Of a stretch of DNA of 64,000 bases, positions 1 to 8,458 are shown one piece after another (the stretch's first letter is position 1; every line of letters starts with the position of its first letter). The stretch is from Acinetobacter lactucae (GTDB lineage: Bacteria > Pseudomonadota > Gammaproteobacteria > Pseudomonadales > Moraxellaceae): NCBI RefSeq assembly GCF_001605885.1, contig NZ_LRPE01000006.1:26726-90725 (forward strand), read 5' to 3'. The translations under genes and the position numbers were made by a program. Below the pieces are notes generated by a model. It had not been told where the DNA came from, did no database searches, and saw only the letters and a program-made list of their open reading frames with translations.

Positions 1-14
1 TAAGCTTTAATTTA

Positions 15-50
15 TAAGCTCAGAGTTTCTCAATTGATATTCTGAGCTTA
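15..50. repeat. 10-bp inverted repeat (hairpin) at left edge
   Basis: TAAGCTCAGA (15-24) and TCTGAGCTTA (41-50) are perfectly complementary with a 16-nt loop. No T-run follows on either strand, so this is not an ordinary intrinsic terminator. It lies just upstream of the terminator at 53-89, so it may belong to the 3' end of a transcript entering from the left. Confidence 0.4.
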
Positions 51-52
51 AT

Positions 53-89
53 AAAAAACCTACATCTGTTGCCAGACGTAGGTTTTTTT
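53..89. terminator. bidirectional intrinsic terminator
   Basis: CCTAC (59-63) pairs with GTAGG (78-82) and TCTG with CAGA inside it, flanked by an A-run on the left and a T-run on the right. It can end a rightward transcript from outside the window and the leftward porin transcript. Confidence 0.8.
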
Positions 90-109
90 ATGCTTGATAG
101 ATTTGTGAA

Positions 110-1405
110 TTAGAATAATTTCACAGGAATATCAAGGAAGATACGCCATTCATTGGTATCGCCAATGTACGCATTGGTTTGATAAGCATCGCTTGCACGG
201 TAGTATGAGTTACGAATACGAAGACTTGCATCTTTAGCGAAACCACTTTGAACTGTGTATTTCACTTGGTTAAAGAATTCACGTTCTTCAGCATCATCAG
301 TTAAACCTTTAACTTTGATGTCCCAACCGTATACAAATGCAGTCGTCCAGTTTAGACCAGGTAATACACCTAACTTACCAAAATCAAGACTGTATTGGAT
401 TTGTGCAGATTTTTCATCGTTACCGATGAAGTCAGACAGGTAAGAGTTTGGTAAATAAATACTTTGGCCACCGTCAGCATTTTCCCCATAGTCATAACCG
501 ACATTACCACTGTTTTGTTGGTAAGCAACCATGATGTTGTGTGGACCAGTATTATAGGCTGTAGAGATTGCCCAAATATTGTTTTTACGATTAGATAGGT
601 CATCAGTAGTTTGTGAATAAGTAGAAGCGCCTTCATCAAACTTAGTGTGATAACCACTGAAATCATAAGTTAATGAGCTGTCATTCGCCAATGGTTGTTT
701 ATAGTTTACATTAACGTAGTGACGTTCAAGTTTATCTTTACTATCTAAACCATAGTAAGATGCATTCAAATTATCATCAAACTTGTATTTACCACCCCAA
801 ACAATTGCACGATCAAGACGACGGCCGTCGGTATTAACTTGGTCAGAATATTGGTTTTTAGTGAATTTACCAGCAATTACTTCTAAATCTTTAATTTCAT
901 GGCTGGTTAACAATGTACCTGTGAAATACTCAGGCACTAAACGAGCAGTGTTACTTGCCAGAACAGGTAAATCAAGTACTTGAGTACCGTAACGTACTGT
1001 TGTATTCGAGAAACGCGCTTTTACGTTACCACCACCACGAGCCCAGTGATCATAAGCATCACCAGAGTTTTCTTTACCGTTCAATGTTTCGCGTGGAATC
1101 ATATTATTACCAGCGTTATTATTTTCGCCGATTTTAAATGAACCATCACCAACAACGCCAACACCGAAGCCAACAATACCAGGAGTAAAGCCAGATTCAA
1201 TATTTACGATTGCTGTTTGAGCAAATGAACTGGTGTCATCTACGCCATTTTTTTTGTCACGGCTGATGTAACCTGTACGGAAGAGAATAGAACCGTTCGC
1301 ATCTTCAACAAATCCTTTTGCCTCACTTTGCTCGCTTGCCTGAGCTGAGGAAATTATTGCCGCAGAAATGAGAACTGCTAATGTAAGTTTTTGTGCTTTT
1401 AGCAT
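110..1405 (-). CDS. oprD: OprD-family outer membrane porin (OccAB1/OprD-type)
   Basis: This is an outer membrane beta-barrel channel of the OprD/Occ family, used for uptake of small, often carboxylate-bearing or basic, solutes. The 431-residue product has a typical signal peptide (residues 1 to about 23, cut after AQA). It continues with alternating beta strands and ends in Phe (VKLF), the usual barrel-terminal signature recognised for outer membrane insertion. The length fits the family (about 400-450). The family and gene neighbourhood match the A. baumannii porin called OprD or OccAB1; that specific identity is from memory of locus order and was not checked. It is monocistronic, with a terminator at 53-89 and a very long non-coding region upstream. 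No substrate can be read from the sequence. Confidence 0.85.
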   Translation of the reverse strand: MLKAQKLTLAVLISAAIISSAQASEQSEAKGFVEDANGSILFRTGYISRDKKNGVDDTSSFAQTAIVNIESGFTPGIVGFGVGVVGDGSFKIGENNNAGNNMIPRETLNGKENSGDAYDHWARGGGNVKARFSNTTVRYGTQVLDLPVLASNTARLVPEYFTGTLLTSHEIKDLEVIAGKFTKNQYSDQVNTDGRRLDRAIVWGGKYKFDDNLNASYYGLDSKDKLERHYVNVNYKQPLANDSSLTYDFSGYHTKFDEGASTYSQTTDDLSNRKNNIWAISTAYNTGPHNIMVAYQQNSGNVGYDYGENADGGQSIYLPNSYLSDFIGNDEKSAQIQYSLDFGKLGVLPGLNWTTAFVYGWDIKVKGLTDDAEEREFFNQVKYTVQSGFAKDASLRIRNSYYRASDAYQTNAYIGDTNEWRIFLDIPVKLF

Positions 1406-1949
1406 ATTTAAAGAACCTCATAAAAACGATAAATCCTGTGCCTTGTTATTGTTCAGGGCCTAGGATTTCCATCAATTGTATAAGTAATCTATAAAAAAGA
1501 TATATTTTTGTTCATTTTATTTTATATATGCTATGCAGGATTTAATTAATGTGTTAGGGATTGTTTACTAAATTTGTGCTTGCTCTTTTATACTTAATAT
1601 ATTGTTTAAAATAAAAAAAGTAATTTATTTTTTAGTGGATTTTTCCCATTTATTTTTTATTTTTAGATCAAAAAATAGTTGATTCTTGTGTTCATTTTTT
1701 ACTCTTTTTTGTTGGATATGTTTACTTTTTAATCTTATTTTAAGTTTCTTTTTTACTCAGTTTTATTTTTGTATTCTTTAAATTGTTACTATATAACGTT
1801 ATTTTAAAAATGGAATGTACAAAAATAGATCACTAACAGTTGGTCAATAGAATATGTTTGGGTTGATCAAATTTAGTGCAATACATTGCTTGTATTTTGT
1901 GCATTACTCTTTTTATCCATATTGTTGCTTAAAAAAGACCCAAAATGGT

Positions 1950-2142
1950 TCATCAGTTTTAAATTAGAAATGAATAAAGAACTTTAACTGGTAGAAATGC
2001 TCACTCACAGACCATTACAAGTACTGCCTTCAAAAAATTTACGGACTTTTTATAGCCCGACTCTAGATTTAAATAGAGAGTTTACGTACATCAAATGAAT
2101 ACTTCCCCTCTCGATGATTAATTTCCGATAAGGGGTTTTTGT
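1950..2142 (+). ncRNA. candidate small RNA ending in a terminator-like hairpin
   Basis: Two stem-loops sit in otherwise unstructured AT-rich DNA: CTCTA (2061-2065) with TAGAG (2074-2078), and CCCCT (2105-2109) with AGGGG (2131-2135), extended by TCG/CGA and followed by TTTTTG. The second looks like an intrinsic terminator although no gene precedes it on this strand. The 5' end is a guess. No strong promoter was found, so this is a weak call. Confidence 0.3.
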
Positions 2143-2288
2143 ATGTTTATTGTTTTTAATACTACAATAATTTTGTTTTATTTTATTGTTTTTTATAAAT
2201 ATATATTTTTGAAAAATAAGCAGTATCTTAATTGTAGAACAAATTTGATCTCAAAATTAGTGAAGTGCATCGATAGCAAATTTGTACT

Positions 2289-2304
2289 TGGCACAGCAAT
2301 TGCT
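2289..2304 (+). promoter_or_regulatory. sigma-54 (RpoN) -24/-12 promoter
   Basis: TGGCACA, four bases, then TTGCT matches the RpoN consensus TGGCAC(G/A)-N4-TTGC(A/T) at every conserved position, with GG (2290-2291) and GC (2302-2303) at the required spacing. The predicted transcription start is near 2315, leaving a leader of about 55 nt before the porin start at 2370. Confidence 0.75.
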
Positions 2305-2369
2305 AAAGCTTAATCAACACAATTTGTTTCATTCATATAAATCGTGCATTCATTGTGGGGGAGATCAAA

Positions 2370-3182
2370 ATGATGAAATTTGCACTTAAGGCCTTGAGCC
2401 TTAGTATCTTTGCAGCAGGCTCAACCATGGCTATGGCTGAAGATGCACCATCTTTTTACGGAATCACGGCAACTGGTAGTGTGGCAGCGACCACAGACTA
2501 TCGCTTCCGTGGTGTGACTCAATCATCAAATAACCCAGCCATTCAAGGTGGTTTTACTTTTTCTCATAAGTCGGGTGCTTATGTTGCGCTTTGGGGTTCA
2601 AGCGTTGACTTTAATACACCTGGTGTTTCAACTGAAACTGATATCTCGTTAGGTTATACCAACACCTTAAAACTGTCAGACACATTGGCTCCGACTTATG
2701 ATGTTGGTGTGATCCATTATGGTTATATTGGTTCTGACTCAAAATTTACTAACCCATACAACGGTGATACTGGTTTTGACTTTACTGAGTTTTACGGGAA
2801 ATTAACGTTTGCAGACTCTTTGTTTAAAGGCGATGCACTTAGTGTAGGTGTGAACTACTCTAACGATTACTGGGGTCACTCTGACGAGTTCTGGTATTTC
2901 AACGTTGGTTATTCAGCACCAATTGCAGATACAGGATTTACTGGACTTGCTTCAGTTGGTTATAACAAACTCAAAAACAAAGATTCTTTACTTGTAGTTG
3001 CAGGTGGGCCAGGTGAAGACGATAGCTATATCGATTATAAAGTCGGCGTAAACTATAACATTTTAGGTATTGTCGCTGAGCTAGATGTTGTTGGTACAGA
3101 CATTAGCACTTCTGGCATGACTGATGCTGGTAAAAAACCTTACGATACAGGTTTAGTGTTTAGTTTAACTAAAACATTCTAA
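2370..3182 (+). CDS. TorF-like (TIGR02001-type) putative porin
   Basis: The 270-residue product is an outer membrane beta-barrel of the TorF/TIGR02001 putative porin family. It has a signal peptide ending MAMA|ED (about residue 23), the family-typical N-terminal strand with YRFRGVTQS, repeated SVGVNY/YDVGV-type strands and a C-terminal Phe. I place the start at the ATG at 2370 because GGGGGAG (2356-2362) sits 7 nt before it; a GTG at 2355 would lie inside that ribosome site. It is driven by the sigma-54 promoter at 2289-2304, which suggests control by nutrient status, most likely nitrogen. Members of this family are often found near glnK-amtB (from memory), and here those genes lie 5 kb away. 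Solute specificity is unknown. Confidence 0.8.
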   Translation: MMKFALKALSLSIFAAGSTMAMAEDAPSFYGITATGSVAATTDYRFRGVTQSSNNPAIQGGFTFSHKSGAYVALWGSSVDFNTPGVSTETDISLGYTNTLKLSDTLAPTYDVGVIHYGYIGSDSKFTNPYNGDTGFDFTEFYGKLTFADSLFKGDALSVGVNYSNDYWGHSDEFWYFNVGYSAPIADTGFTGLASVGYNKLKNKDSLLVVAGGPGEDDSYIDYKVGVNYNILGIVAELDVVGTDISTSGMTDAGKKPYDTGLVFSLTKTF

Positions 3183-3193
3183 GTTTGAGTTTT

Positions 3194-3224
3194 AAAAAAA
3201 GCGGGTAAATAAACCCGCTTTTTT
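3194..3224. terminator. bidirectional terminator between convergent genes
   Basis: GCGGGT (3201-3206) pairs with ACCCGC (3213-3218), flanked by A-run and T-run, so it works for both the porin and the opposing DapA-like gene. Confidence 0.85.
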
Positions 3225-3225
3225 A

Positions 3226-4104
3226 TTAGTTTTCTATTTCAGAAAGTAGCTGTTTTAATTGGTTAAGCTCAATATCCGCAGCTTTGGACAGAGGCTTACG
3301 TGGTGAACCTGAAGAGACACCTTTTAGCTGCAAACCTGCTTTAATCGTTTTAGGTAAGCCACCATTTACAATAAAGCGTAGTAGAGGAAGTTGTTGGTAA
3401 AATGACTTTTGAGCTTGTTCTAACTCACCATTTTTTACATGTTTAATGAGCTGTTGAGGTCTTTGGCCTAATAAGTTTGGCGCTGCTGTACACCAACCAC
3501 TTGCTCCAGCACATAAAGCTTCTAAAGCTAGAGGGTTACAGCCGTTATAAAACGGAAGTTCTCCTTTTGAGAGTTCTTGAATTTTATGCATACGCTGAAT
3601 GTCACCGCTACTTTCTTTCACCATCGTAATATTTGCAATGTTGTTAAACATGCGCACGATTAATTCAGGAGACATATCAACACCACTAGTTGCAGGGTTG
3701 TTATAAATCATAATCGGCAAATTCGTTGATTGAGCAATCGCTTGATAATATTCAAAAATCTCTTGGTCTGTTAGCTTCCAATAAGATATAGGAATTACCA
3801 TAAGTGCATCTGCACCATAGCTTTGTGCGATTTTCGCCTTTTTGATGGCTTGATCAGTCGTGAGCTCTGAAATTCCAATAATGACAGGCACGCGTCTATT
3901 AATACTTTCAATTGAAGTTTTCGCGACTAAACACCACTCATCCCATTCAAGATAGGCGCTTTCGCCAGTACTACCTAAAGGTGCAATCGCGTCACAGCCA
4001 TTTTTAATAAGTAAATCTAGCATTTCCTTTAAAACAACAAGGTTAACGTTGTTGTCATCAGAAAATGGGGTAACAGGGTAGCCAATAATCCCGTTTAGTT
4101 TCAT
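3226..4104 (-). CDS. DapA-family (dihydrodipicolinate synthase / N-acetylneuraminate lyase) class I aldolase
   Basis: This 292-residue (beta/alpha)8 enzyme forms a Schiff base with a keto-acid. The family signature is present: GSTGE at about 44-48 (GTTGE in true DapA), the proton-relay Tyr134 in IMIYNNP, and the Schiff-base Lys163 in MVKESSGD. It is unlikely to be the biosynthetic DapA because it sits in a two-gene operon with a class II aldolase (16 nt downstream of it) and divergent from a MocR regulator. That setting points to a catabolic pathway, for example for a hydroxy- or keto-acid derived from an amino acid or sugar acid. The exact substrate cannot be read from the sequence. An annotation as lysine-pathway DapA would be an over-call. 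Confidence 0.8.
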   Translation of the reverse strand: MKLNGIIGYPVTPFSDDNNVNLVVLKEMLDLLIKNGCDAIAPLGSTGESAYLEWDEWCLVAKTSIESINRRVPVIIGISELTTDQAIKKAKIAQSYGADALMVIPISYWKLTDQEIFEYYQAIAQSTNLPIMIYNNPATSGVDMSPELIVRMFNNIANITMVKESSGDIQRMHKIQELSKGELPFYNGCNPLALEALCAGASGWCTAAPNLLGQRPQQLIKHVKNGELEQAQKSFYQQLPLLRFIVNGGLPKTIKAGLQLKGVSSGSPRKPLSKAADIELNQLKQLLSEIEN

Positions 4105-4120
4105 GTTCGAAGTCTCTTTT

Positions 4121-4897
4121 TTAAATGCAGTCAGAATGTTTTTTCAAAGCTTTACGTGCGTAGTAAGCAAAGTTCACTTTGTTGCGCTTATCGGTAGAAA
4201 CCCAGTCATGAGCTTCTGTTGCTAAAGCATGTGGGATGGGCTGGATTTGTCCGGCAGACATGGCTAGTAGTTGCAGTTGAGCTGCACGCTCAATTAAAAG
4301 CGCCAAGTTGCATGCTTCTTCAATAGTTTTTCCTGTAACCAGTTGGCCATGGTGAGACAACAAAACGGCACGGTTTTTACCCAGCGCAGAAGAAATTAAA
4401 ATGCCTTCTTCATTACCCACAGGGACACCCAGCCAATGACCTACAAATGAGCAATCTTCATAAAGTGCGCAGACATCCATTTGGGAAATCATGAGTGGTA
4501 TCTGTAACATCGACAGGGCAGCTACGTGGGTAGGATGCGTGTGGATAATGCAGTTCACCTCTGGGTGTTCCTTATAAATCCATGTGTGAAAACGGTTGGC
4601 TGGGTTTGCCATACCTTCTTGATTGATGGGTTCTAAATCTTGATTCACCTCAAGCAAGTTTGAGGCAGTAATTTCATCAAAGCCTAAACCGAAACGTTGG
4701 GTAATAAAGGAATCTTTATTTTCACTACGACATGTAATTTGACCTGCTAAACCAGCATCATGCCCATGGTCAAATAAAATACGGCAAGTCAATGCAAGCT
4801 TTTGGCGGTCAGTTAAATCTGAGTCGCTAATCCACTTTTGCATGTCTTGCTGTGCGTGTTGCATCAGGTCTTGTTTGTTTACAGCAGCAGTCTTCAT
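4121..4897 (-). CDS. class II aldolase/adducin-domain protein
   Basis: This 258-residue protein belongs to the zinc-dependent class II aldolase/adducin family (fuculose-phosphate aldolase fold). The metal-binding histidines are visible in IIHTHPTHVAALS and SHHGQLVTG. The start is the ATG at 4897, preceded by GGAGAAGAG; a TTG 24 bases upstream has no ribosome site. It is the first gene of a leftward operon with the DapA-like lyase. A MocR regulator diverges from it, and the shared intergenic region holds a 9-bp inverted repeat at 4951-4976. It probably catalyses C-C cleavage or decarboxylation of a small hydroxy-acid, but the substrate is unknown. Confidence 0.8.
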   Translation of the reverse strand: MKTAAVNKQDLMQHAQQDMQKWISDSDLTDRQKLALTCRILFDHGHDAGLAGQITCRSENKDSFITQRFGLGFDEITASNLLEVNQDLEPINQEGMANPANRFHTWIYKEHPEVNCIIHTHPTHVAALSMLQIPLMISQMDVCALYEDCSFVGHWLGVPVGNEEGILISSALGKNRAVLLSHHGQLVTGKTIEEACNLALLIERAAQLQLLAMSAGQIQPIPHALATEAHDWVSTDKRNKVNFAYYARKALKKHSDCI

Positions 4898-4950
4898 CTC
4901 TTCTCCAGTCCAGTTGACCAAATTAAGTAGGTGAAGGCAGAATAGAAAAC

Positions 4951-4976
4951 AACTGGATGAATCAATACATCCAGTT
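4951..4976. promoter_or_regulatory. inverted repeat, candidate MocR operator
   Basis: AACTGGATG (4951-4959) and CATCCAGTT (4968-4976) are perfect 9-bp arms with an 8-bp spacer in the divergent promoter region. Further TCCAG/CTGGA half-sites lie at about 4903-4914 and 4993-4998. MocR-type regulators bind repeats in such intergenic regions, so this is the natural operator candidate. A T-run follows it, so a terminator-like role cannot be excluded. Confidence 0.5.
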
Positions 4977-5008
4977 TTTATAAGTTATATGGTCCAGATG
5001 GGGCGAAT

Positions 5009-6442
5009 ATGCTAAGACCTTGGCAAATACATTTCCGTATCGATGAAAGAGAAGAAAAAACGGTTTTTCTAAAACTGACTAACTTGATTAGTCAGGAAAT
5101 TTTAAGTGGCCGTTTAGTGCAGGGGACTATGCTGCCGGGGTCTCGTAGCCTGTCAAAAGAACTAGGAATTAATCGGAAAACCGTTCAAGCAGTTTATGAA
5201 GAATTAGAAGCACAAGGATGGCTTGTGACCCGTCCCCGAAAAGGCACATTTGTGGCGGATGTTTTGCCAGAAAAACAGCTTCAAATAGAGCCAGTATCTG
5301 AGCGAAAAGTTAATGATAAACCAATCATTCAAAAAGTGATTCAACGCCCACATAACGATGGTGTGCCAGATCCGAGACTGATTCCATACGAATTATTTTC
5401 ACGGGCCTATCGTCACGCACTGATTAAAATTACACAAAACCAGTACATGGGATATGGTGACCCGCGAGGTATGGTTGAGCTAAGACAGGCTTTACAACAA
5501 ATGTTGTCGATGGAACGTTTTATGAATGTTGCCGAAGATGAGATTTGTATTGTACGTGGTAGCCAGATGGGAATTTTTCTTGCCTCTCGAGCATTACCTA
5601 ATCGGCAGGGCGTTATTGTCGTTGAGGAATTATATTATCCATCTGCTTTTAAAGCATTTCAATCAAATGGCTTTCAAGTGGTTTCTGTTAAATTAGATGA
5701 ACAAGGTATTGTCATTGAAGATTTAGAACGGATTTTACAAGAGCACGCAGTTGCTGCCATTTATACAACTCCGCATCATCAATATCCTACAACTGTCACC
5801 ATGATCATGTTTCGCCGTCTTCAGCTTTTAGAGCTTTCAAAAAAATACGGCTTTTATATTATTGAAGATGACTATGATCATGAATTCCACTATGACAGTC
5901 GGCCTATGCCACCCTTAGCTAGTTTGCCTCATTCTGAATTAGTCATTCATATTGGCTCATTGTCTAAAGTTTTTGCACCTGGCATTCGTTTGGGTTACAT
6001 CGTGGCATCGTCACCAATTATTCAATCCATTACTGAAGATATTCTGTTAATTGATCGACAAGGTAATAATATTACTGAACTTGCGTTGGCGGACTTAATG
6101 CAGCGAGGTGAAATCAAGCGGCATATCCGTAAAATGAAAAAAATATATCAACTACGCCGTGACCATGCCTTAGCTGAGTTCCATCGAATTTTTGCAGAGA
6201 GTGTTCATATACAGCCACCCGCTGGGGGAATGGCTTTGTGGGTTAAATTCCAGAAACCATTTACTCAAGATCAGCTTATAAAATTAAAAGAATTTAACAT
6301 TGATACAGAGCATAAGTTTAAACAGGAAGAATGTACCAATCATTGTATCCGTTTTGGCTTTGCTGCTTTATCAGAGAAAGAAATTACTTCCTTAATTGAG
6401 ACTTTAAATGAAGCTCTTAATAAAAGAACAGCGGACTCATAA
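5009..6442 (+). CDS. MocR-family regulator (GntR wHTH fused to class I aminotransferase domain)
   Basis: The 477-residue protein has an N-terminal GntR winged helix (about 15-85, with SRSLSKELGINRKTVQAVYE) joined by a linker to a fold-type I aminotransferase domain (about 120-470). The PLP-binding lysine is Lys320 in IGSLSKVFAPG. Proteins of this build (MocR, PdxR, GabR, TauR) use PLP or a PLP adduct as the sensed ligand and regulate adjacent metabolic genes and themselves. It diverges from the aldolase/DapA-like operon across about 110 bp holding the 4951-4976 repeat, so that operon is its most likely target. No pdxST or gabTD genes are nearby, which argues against PdxR or GabR. Confidence 0.88.
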   Translation: MLRPWQIHFRIDEREEKTVFLKLTNLISQEILSGRLVQGTMLPGSRSLSKELGINRKTVQAVYEELEAQGWLVTRPRKGTFVADVLPEKQLQIEPVSERKVNDKPIIQKVIQRPHNDGVPDPRLIPYELFSRAYRHALIKITQNQYMGYGDPRGMVELRQALQQMLSMERFMNVAEDEICIVRGSQMGIFLASRALPNRQGVIVVEELYYPSAFKAFQSNGFQVVSVKLDEQGIVIEDLERILQEHAVAAIYTTPHHQYPTTVTMIMFRRLQLLELSKKYGFYIIEDDYDHEFHYDSRPMPPLASLPHSELVIHIGSLSKVFAPGIRLGYIVASSPIIQSITEDILLIDRQGNNITELALADLMQRGEIKRHIRKMKKIYQLRRDHALAEFHRIFAESVHIQPPAGGMALWVKFQKPFTQDQLIKLKEFNIDTEHKFKQEECTNHCIRFGFAALSEKEITSLIETLNEALNKRTADS

Positions 6443-6454
6443 TCCGCTGTTTTA
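6427..6454. terminator. terminator at end of MocR gene
   Basis: AACAGCGGA (6427-6435) pairs with TCCGCTGTT (6443-6451) across a 7-nt loop and is followed by TTTA. It overlaps the last codons of the MocR gene, and read leftward it lies just beyond the comM stop. Confidence 0.7.
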
Positions 6455-6456
6455 TC

Positions 6457-7944
6457 TTAAGAATGATTGCCTCGATAAGAGAGCGCTTCTGTAAGATGAG
6501 GACTTTGGATCATCTCACTTCTAGCTAAATCGGCAATGGTACGAGCTACTCGTAAAACACGATGATAAGCACGAGCCGACAGATTCAAACGTTGCTGAGC
6601 CATTTCAATCATGCGTTGCGACGTATTATCTAGAACAGCAAATTGTTCTAGTTGTTTTGGTGAAAGTGCTTGATTTAAACAATCTTGTCTTTGCATTTGT
6701 TGTTCATAAGCATAAATCACACGTTGTCTTACAGCCGTAGAGTCTTCAGCAGGTGTTGGATCTTGCAGTTCCTGAGCTTTTAAAGGCGGTACATCAATAT
6801 GTAAATCGATACGGTCGAGTAACGGCCCCGATATACGGTTTTGATAACGTTTAATACTCTCTGGTGAACATTGGCAACGGCTGTCTTGATTAAACGCATA
6901 ACCACATGGGCAAGGGTTCATCGCTGCAATCAGTTGGAAGTTTGCAGGGTAGGTAATTTGCCGAGCTGCACGTGAAATAATGATTTCTTTTGACTCAAGC
7001 GGCTGGCGCAAGACTTCTAATACTTTGCGATCAAACTCTGGAAGTTCATCTAAAAAGAGCACACCTAAATGAGATAAAGTAATTTCACCCGGTTTAGGAT
7101 GTGAACCGCCCCCAACCAGTGCAATCGCTGATGCTGTATGGTGGGGCGCGCGAAATGGGCGCTGGCCAAACGTATGCGGTGTATTTGAAATAGAATAAAT
7201 ACTCGCAACTTCAAGCGTTTCTTGATTGGAAAGCGGCGGTAAAATTGAAGGAAGGCGTGAAGCGAGTAAAGTCTTACCTGTACCTGGTGGCCCTTTAAAG
7301 AGCAGAGAATGACCTCCTGCGGCAGCTATTTCTAGTGCGCGACGTGGGCGTAGCTGACCTTTCACATCTGCCAGATCAAATTTATAGGGCATTTGGTTTG
7401 AAGTCGTTGCAGGTTCAATCAAAGATAGCGATTTTGTGCCCAGAAAATGTTCACACACTTCTTTTAAGTGGTTCACCGGATAACATTCAAGGTCAGGTAA
7501 GTGGCTAATATCTTGACCATTATCAAGGGGAAAAAGCATCTTATGCTTGGCTTGTTGACACGCCATGGCCAAAGTTAAAGTACCTGACACTGGCCTTACA
7601 TGACCATCGAGCGCTAATTCACCAATTAATTCAAAATCTTCGGCACAGTTTTCTGGGAGCTGACCAGACGCAATTAAAATGCCTACGGCAATCGGTAAAT
7701 CTAGACGTGACCCATCTTTGGGCAAATCTGCTGGTGCAAGGTTAATGGTCAGCCGTTTAGTTGGAAATTGAAATCCACTATTAATAATGGCCGAGCGAAC
7801 CCGATCTTTACTTTCTCTTACCGCCGCTTCTGCTAGCCCGACAATGGTAAGAGAAGGCAAGCCTTGACTTACATGTACCTCAACTTCAATCAAAGGTGCA
7901 TGTAAACCTAAAAGTCCCCGTGTATAAATTTTAGAAAAAGACAT
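6457..7944 (-). CDS. comM: ComM/YifB Mg-chelatase-like AAA+ ATPase
   Basis: ComM is a hexameric helicase that promotes branch migration during natural transformation. The 495-residue product is full length: an N-terminal ChlI-type domain (1 to about 185), Walker A GPPGTGKT (218-225), Walker B LFLDE (296-300), a zinc-like Cys cluster near CPCGYAFNQDSRCQC, and a C-terminal Mg-chelatase helical domain. In many clinical A. baumannii strains this gene is split by AbaR-type resistance islands; here the frame is unbroken. The gene converges on the MocR gene with a 14-bp gap. ubiK lies 65 bp upstream in the same direction and may be cotranscribed. Confidence 0.95.
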   Translation of the reverse strand: MSFSKIYTRGLLGLHAPLIEVEVHVSQGLPSLTIVGLAEAAVRESKDRVRSAIINSGFQFPTKRLTINLAPADLPKDGSRLDLPIAVGILIASGQLPENCAEDFELIGELALDGHVRPVSGTLTLAMACQQAKHKMLFPLDNGQDISHLPDLECYPVNHLKEVCEHFLGTKSLSLIEPATTSNQMPYKFDLADVKGQLRPRRALEIAAAGGHSLLFKGPPGTGKTLLASRLPSILPPLSNQETLEVASIYSISNTPHTFGQRPFRAPHHTASAIALVGGGSHPKPGEITLSHLGVLFLDELPEFDRKVLEVLRQPLESKEIIISRAARQITYPANFQLIAAMNPCPCGYAFNQDSRCQCSPESIKRYQNRISGPLLDRIDLHIDVPPLKAQELQDPTPAEDSTAVRQRVIYAYEQQMQRQDCLNQALSPKQLEQFAVLDNTSQRMIEMAQQRLNLSARAYHRVLRVARTIADLARSEMIQSPHLTEALSYRGNHS

Positions 7945-8009
7945 CTTATTGTTCCATTGTGGTGCTTCATTTTTAATCGTTGTAAAGTATAAATGCGCTA
8001 CGTTGGTGC

Positions 8010-8237
8010 TTATTTTTTATTCTTTAAAGTTTCTTCTAACAGACTGACTTGTTTTTGTAGCTCTTCTAAACGTTGATTGGCTGATTGAAGTGCAGTCTTT
8101 TGACGGTCAATCTCTTGTTTGGAAACAAGGTCTAACTTTTCGACCGCTTCATTTAATAATGCACGTAAATTTTTTTCCAAATCTTTTTTAGGCTCATCAA
8201 TTTGTTCCAAAATGGCCTGTAGTAATGTTTCTAGCAT
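8010..8237 (-). CDS. ubiK: UbiK-type accessory factor (BMFP-domain coiled coil)
   Basis: This 75-residue protein is almost entirely helical, with a C-terminal coiled coil (QSANQRLEELQKQVSLLEETL). It matches the BMFP/YqiC family, whose E. coli member UbiK helps the ubiquinone biosynthesis complex under aerobic conditions and binds lipid. It stands alone between comM and the glnK regulatory region. Short length and low complexity limit certainty, but the N-terminal helix and overall size fit the family. Confidence 0.8.
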   Translation of the reverse strand: MLETLLQAILEQIDEPKKDLEKNLRALLNEAVEKLDLVSKQEIDRQKTALQSANQRLEELQKQVSLLEETLKNKK

Positions 8238-8458
8238 GAAATATCCAAAGTGTTGTATTACCTTATAGTTTACATTTTAACACTGCTTGAACATTGTATA
8301 CAGGCTTCAATTCTTTTAGTGCAAATAGAACATTAAAACAGCACTCAGCAATACTGAAAATTCATTTTATTTTTAATAGCTCATCTACATCTTGTTCACT
8401 AAATAGGTTATAAAGAAAGTTCATGCAAAAGATTCATTTCCCTCAACCTTTGAAATAT

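Larger units (their letters stand above)
1406..2369. other. long AT-rich non-coding region
   Basis: No convincing coding frame exists here. The first 450 bases are extremely T-rich with many A/T tracts, suiting H-NS-type binding and long 5' regulatory DNA for both flanking porins. The second half holds a possible small RNA (about 1950-2140), an inverted repeat GCAAT/ATTGC (1878-1889), and the sigma-54 promoter at 2289-2304. Confidence 0.6.

Noticed and set aside
370..666. 98-codon frame inside the OprD gene
   Set aside because: It is a shifted frame of the porin gene, without its own ribosome site or recognisable protein.
2355..2369. GTG start at 2355 for the TorF-like porin
   Set aside because: The GTG overlaps the purine-rich ribosome site that serves the ATG at 2370.
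6457..7944. Remains of an AbaR island or target-site duplication in comM
   Set aside because: The frame is continuous. ACCGC-like pentamers occur several times by chance, so none can be called a duplication.
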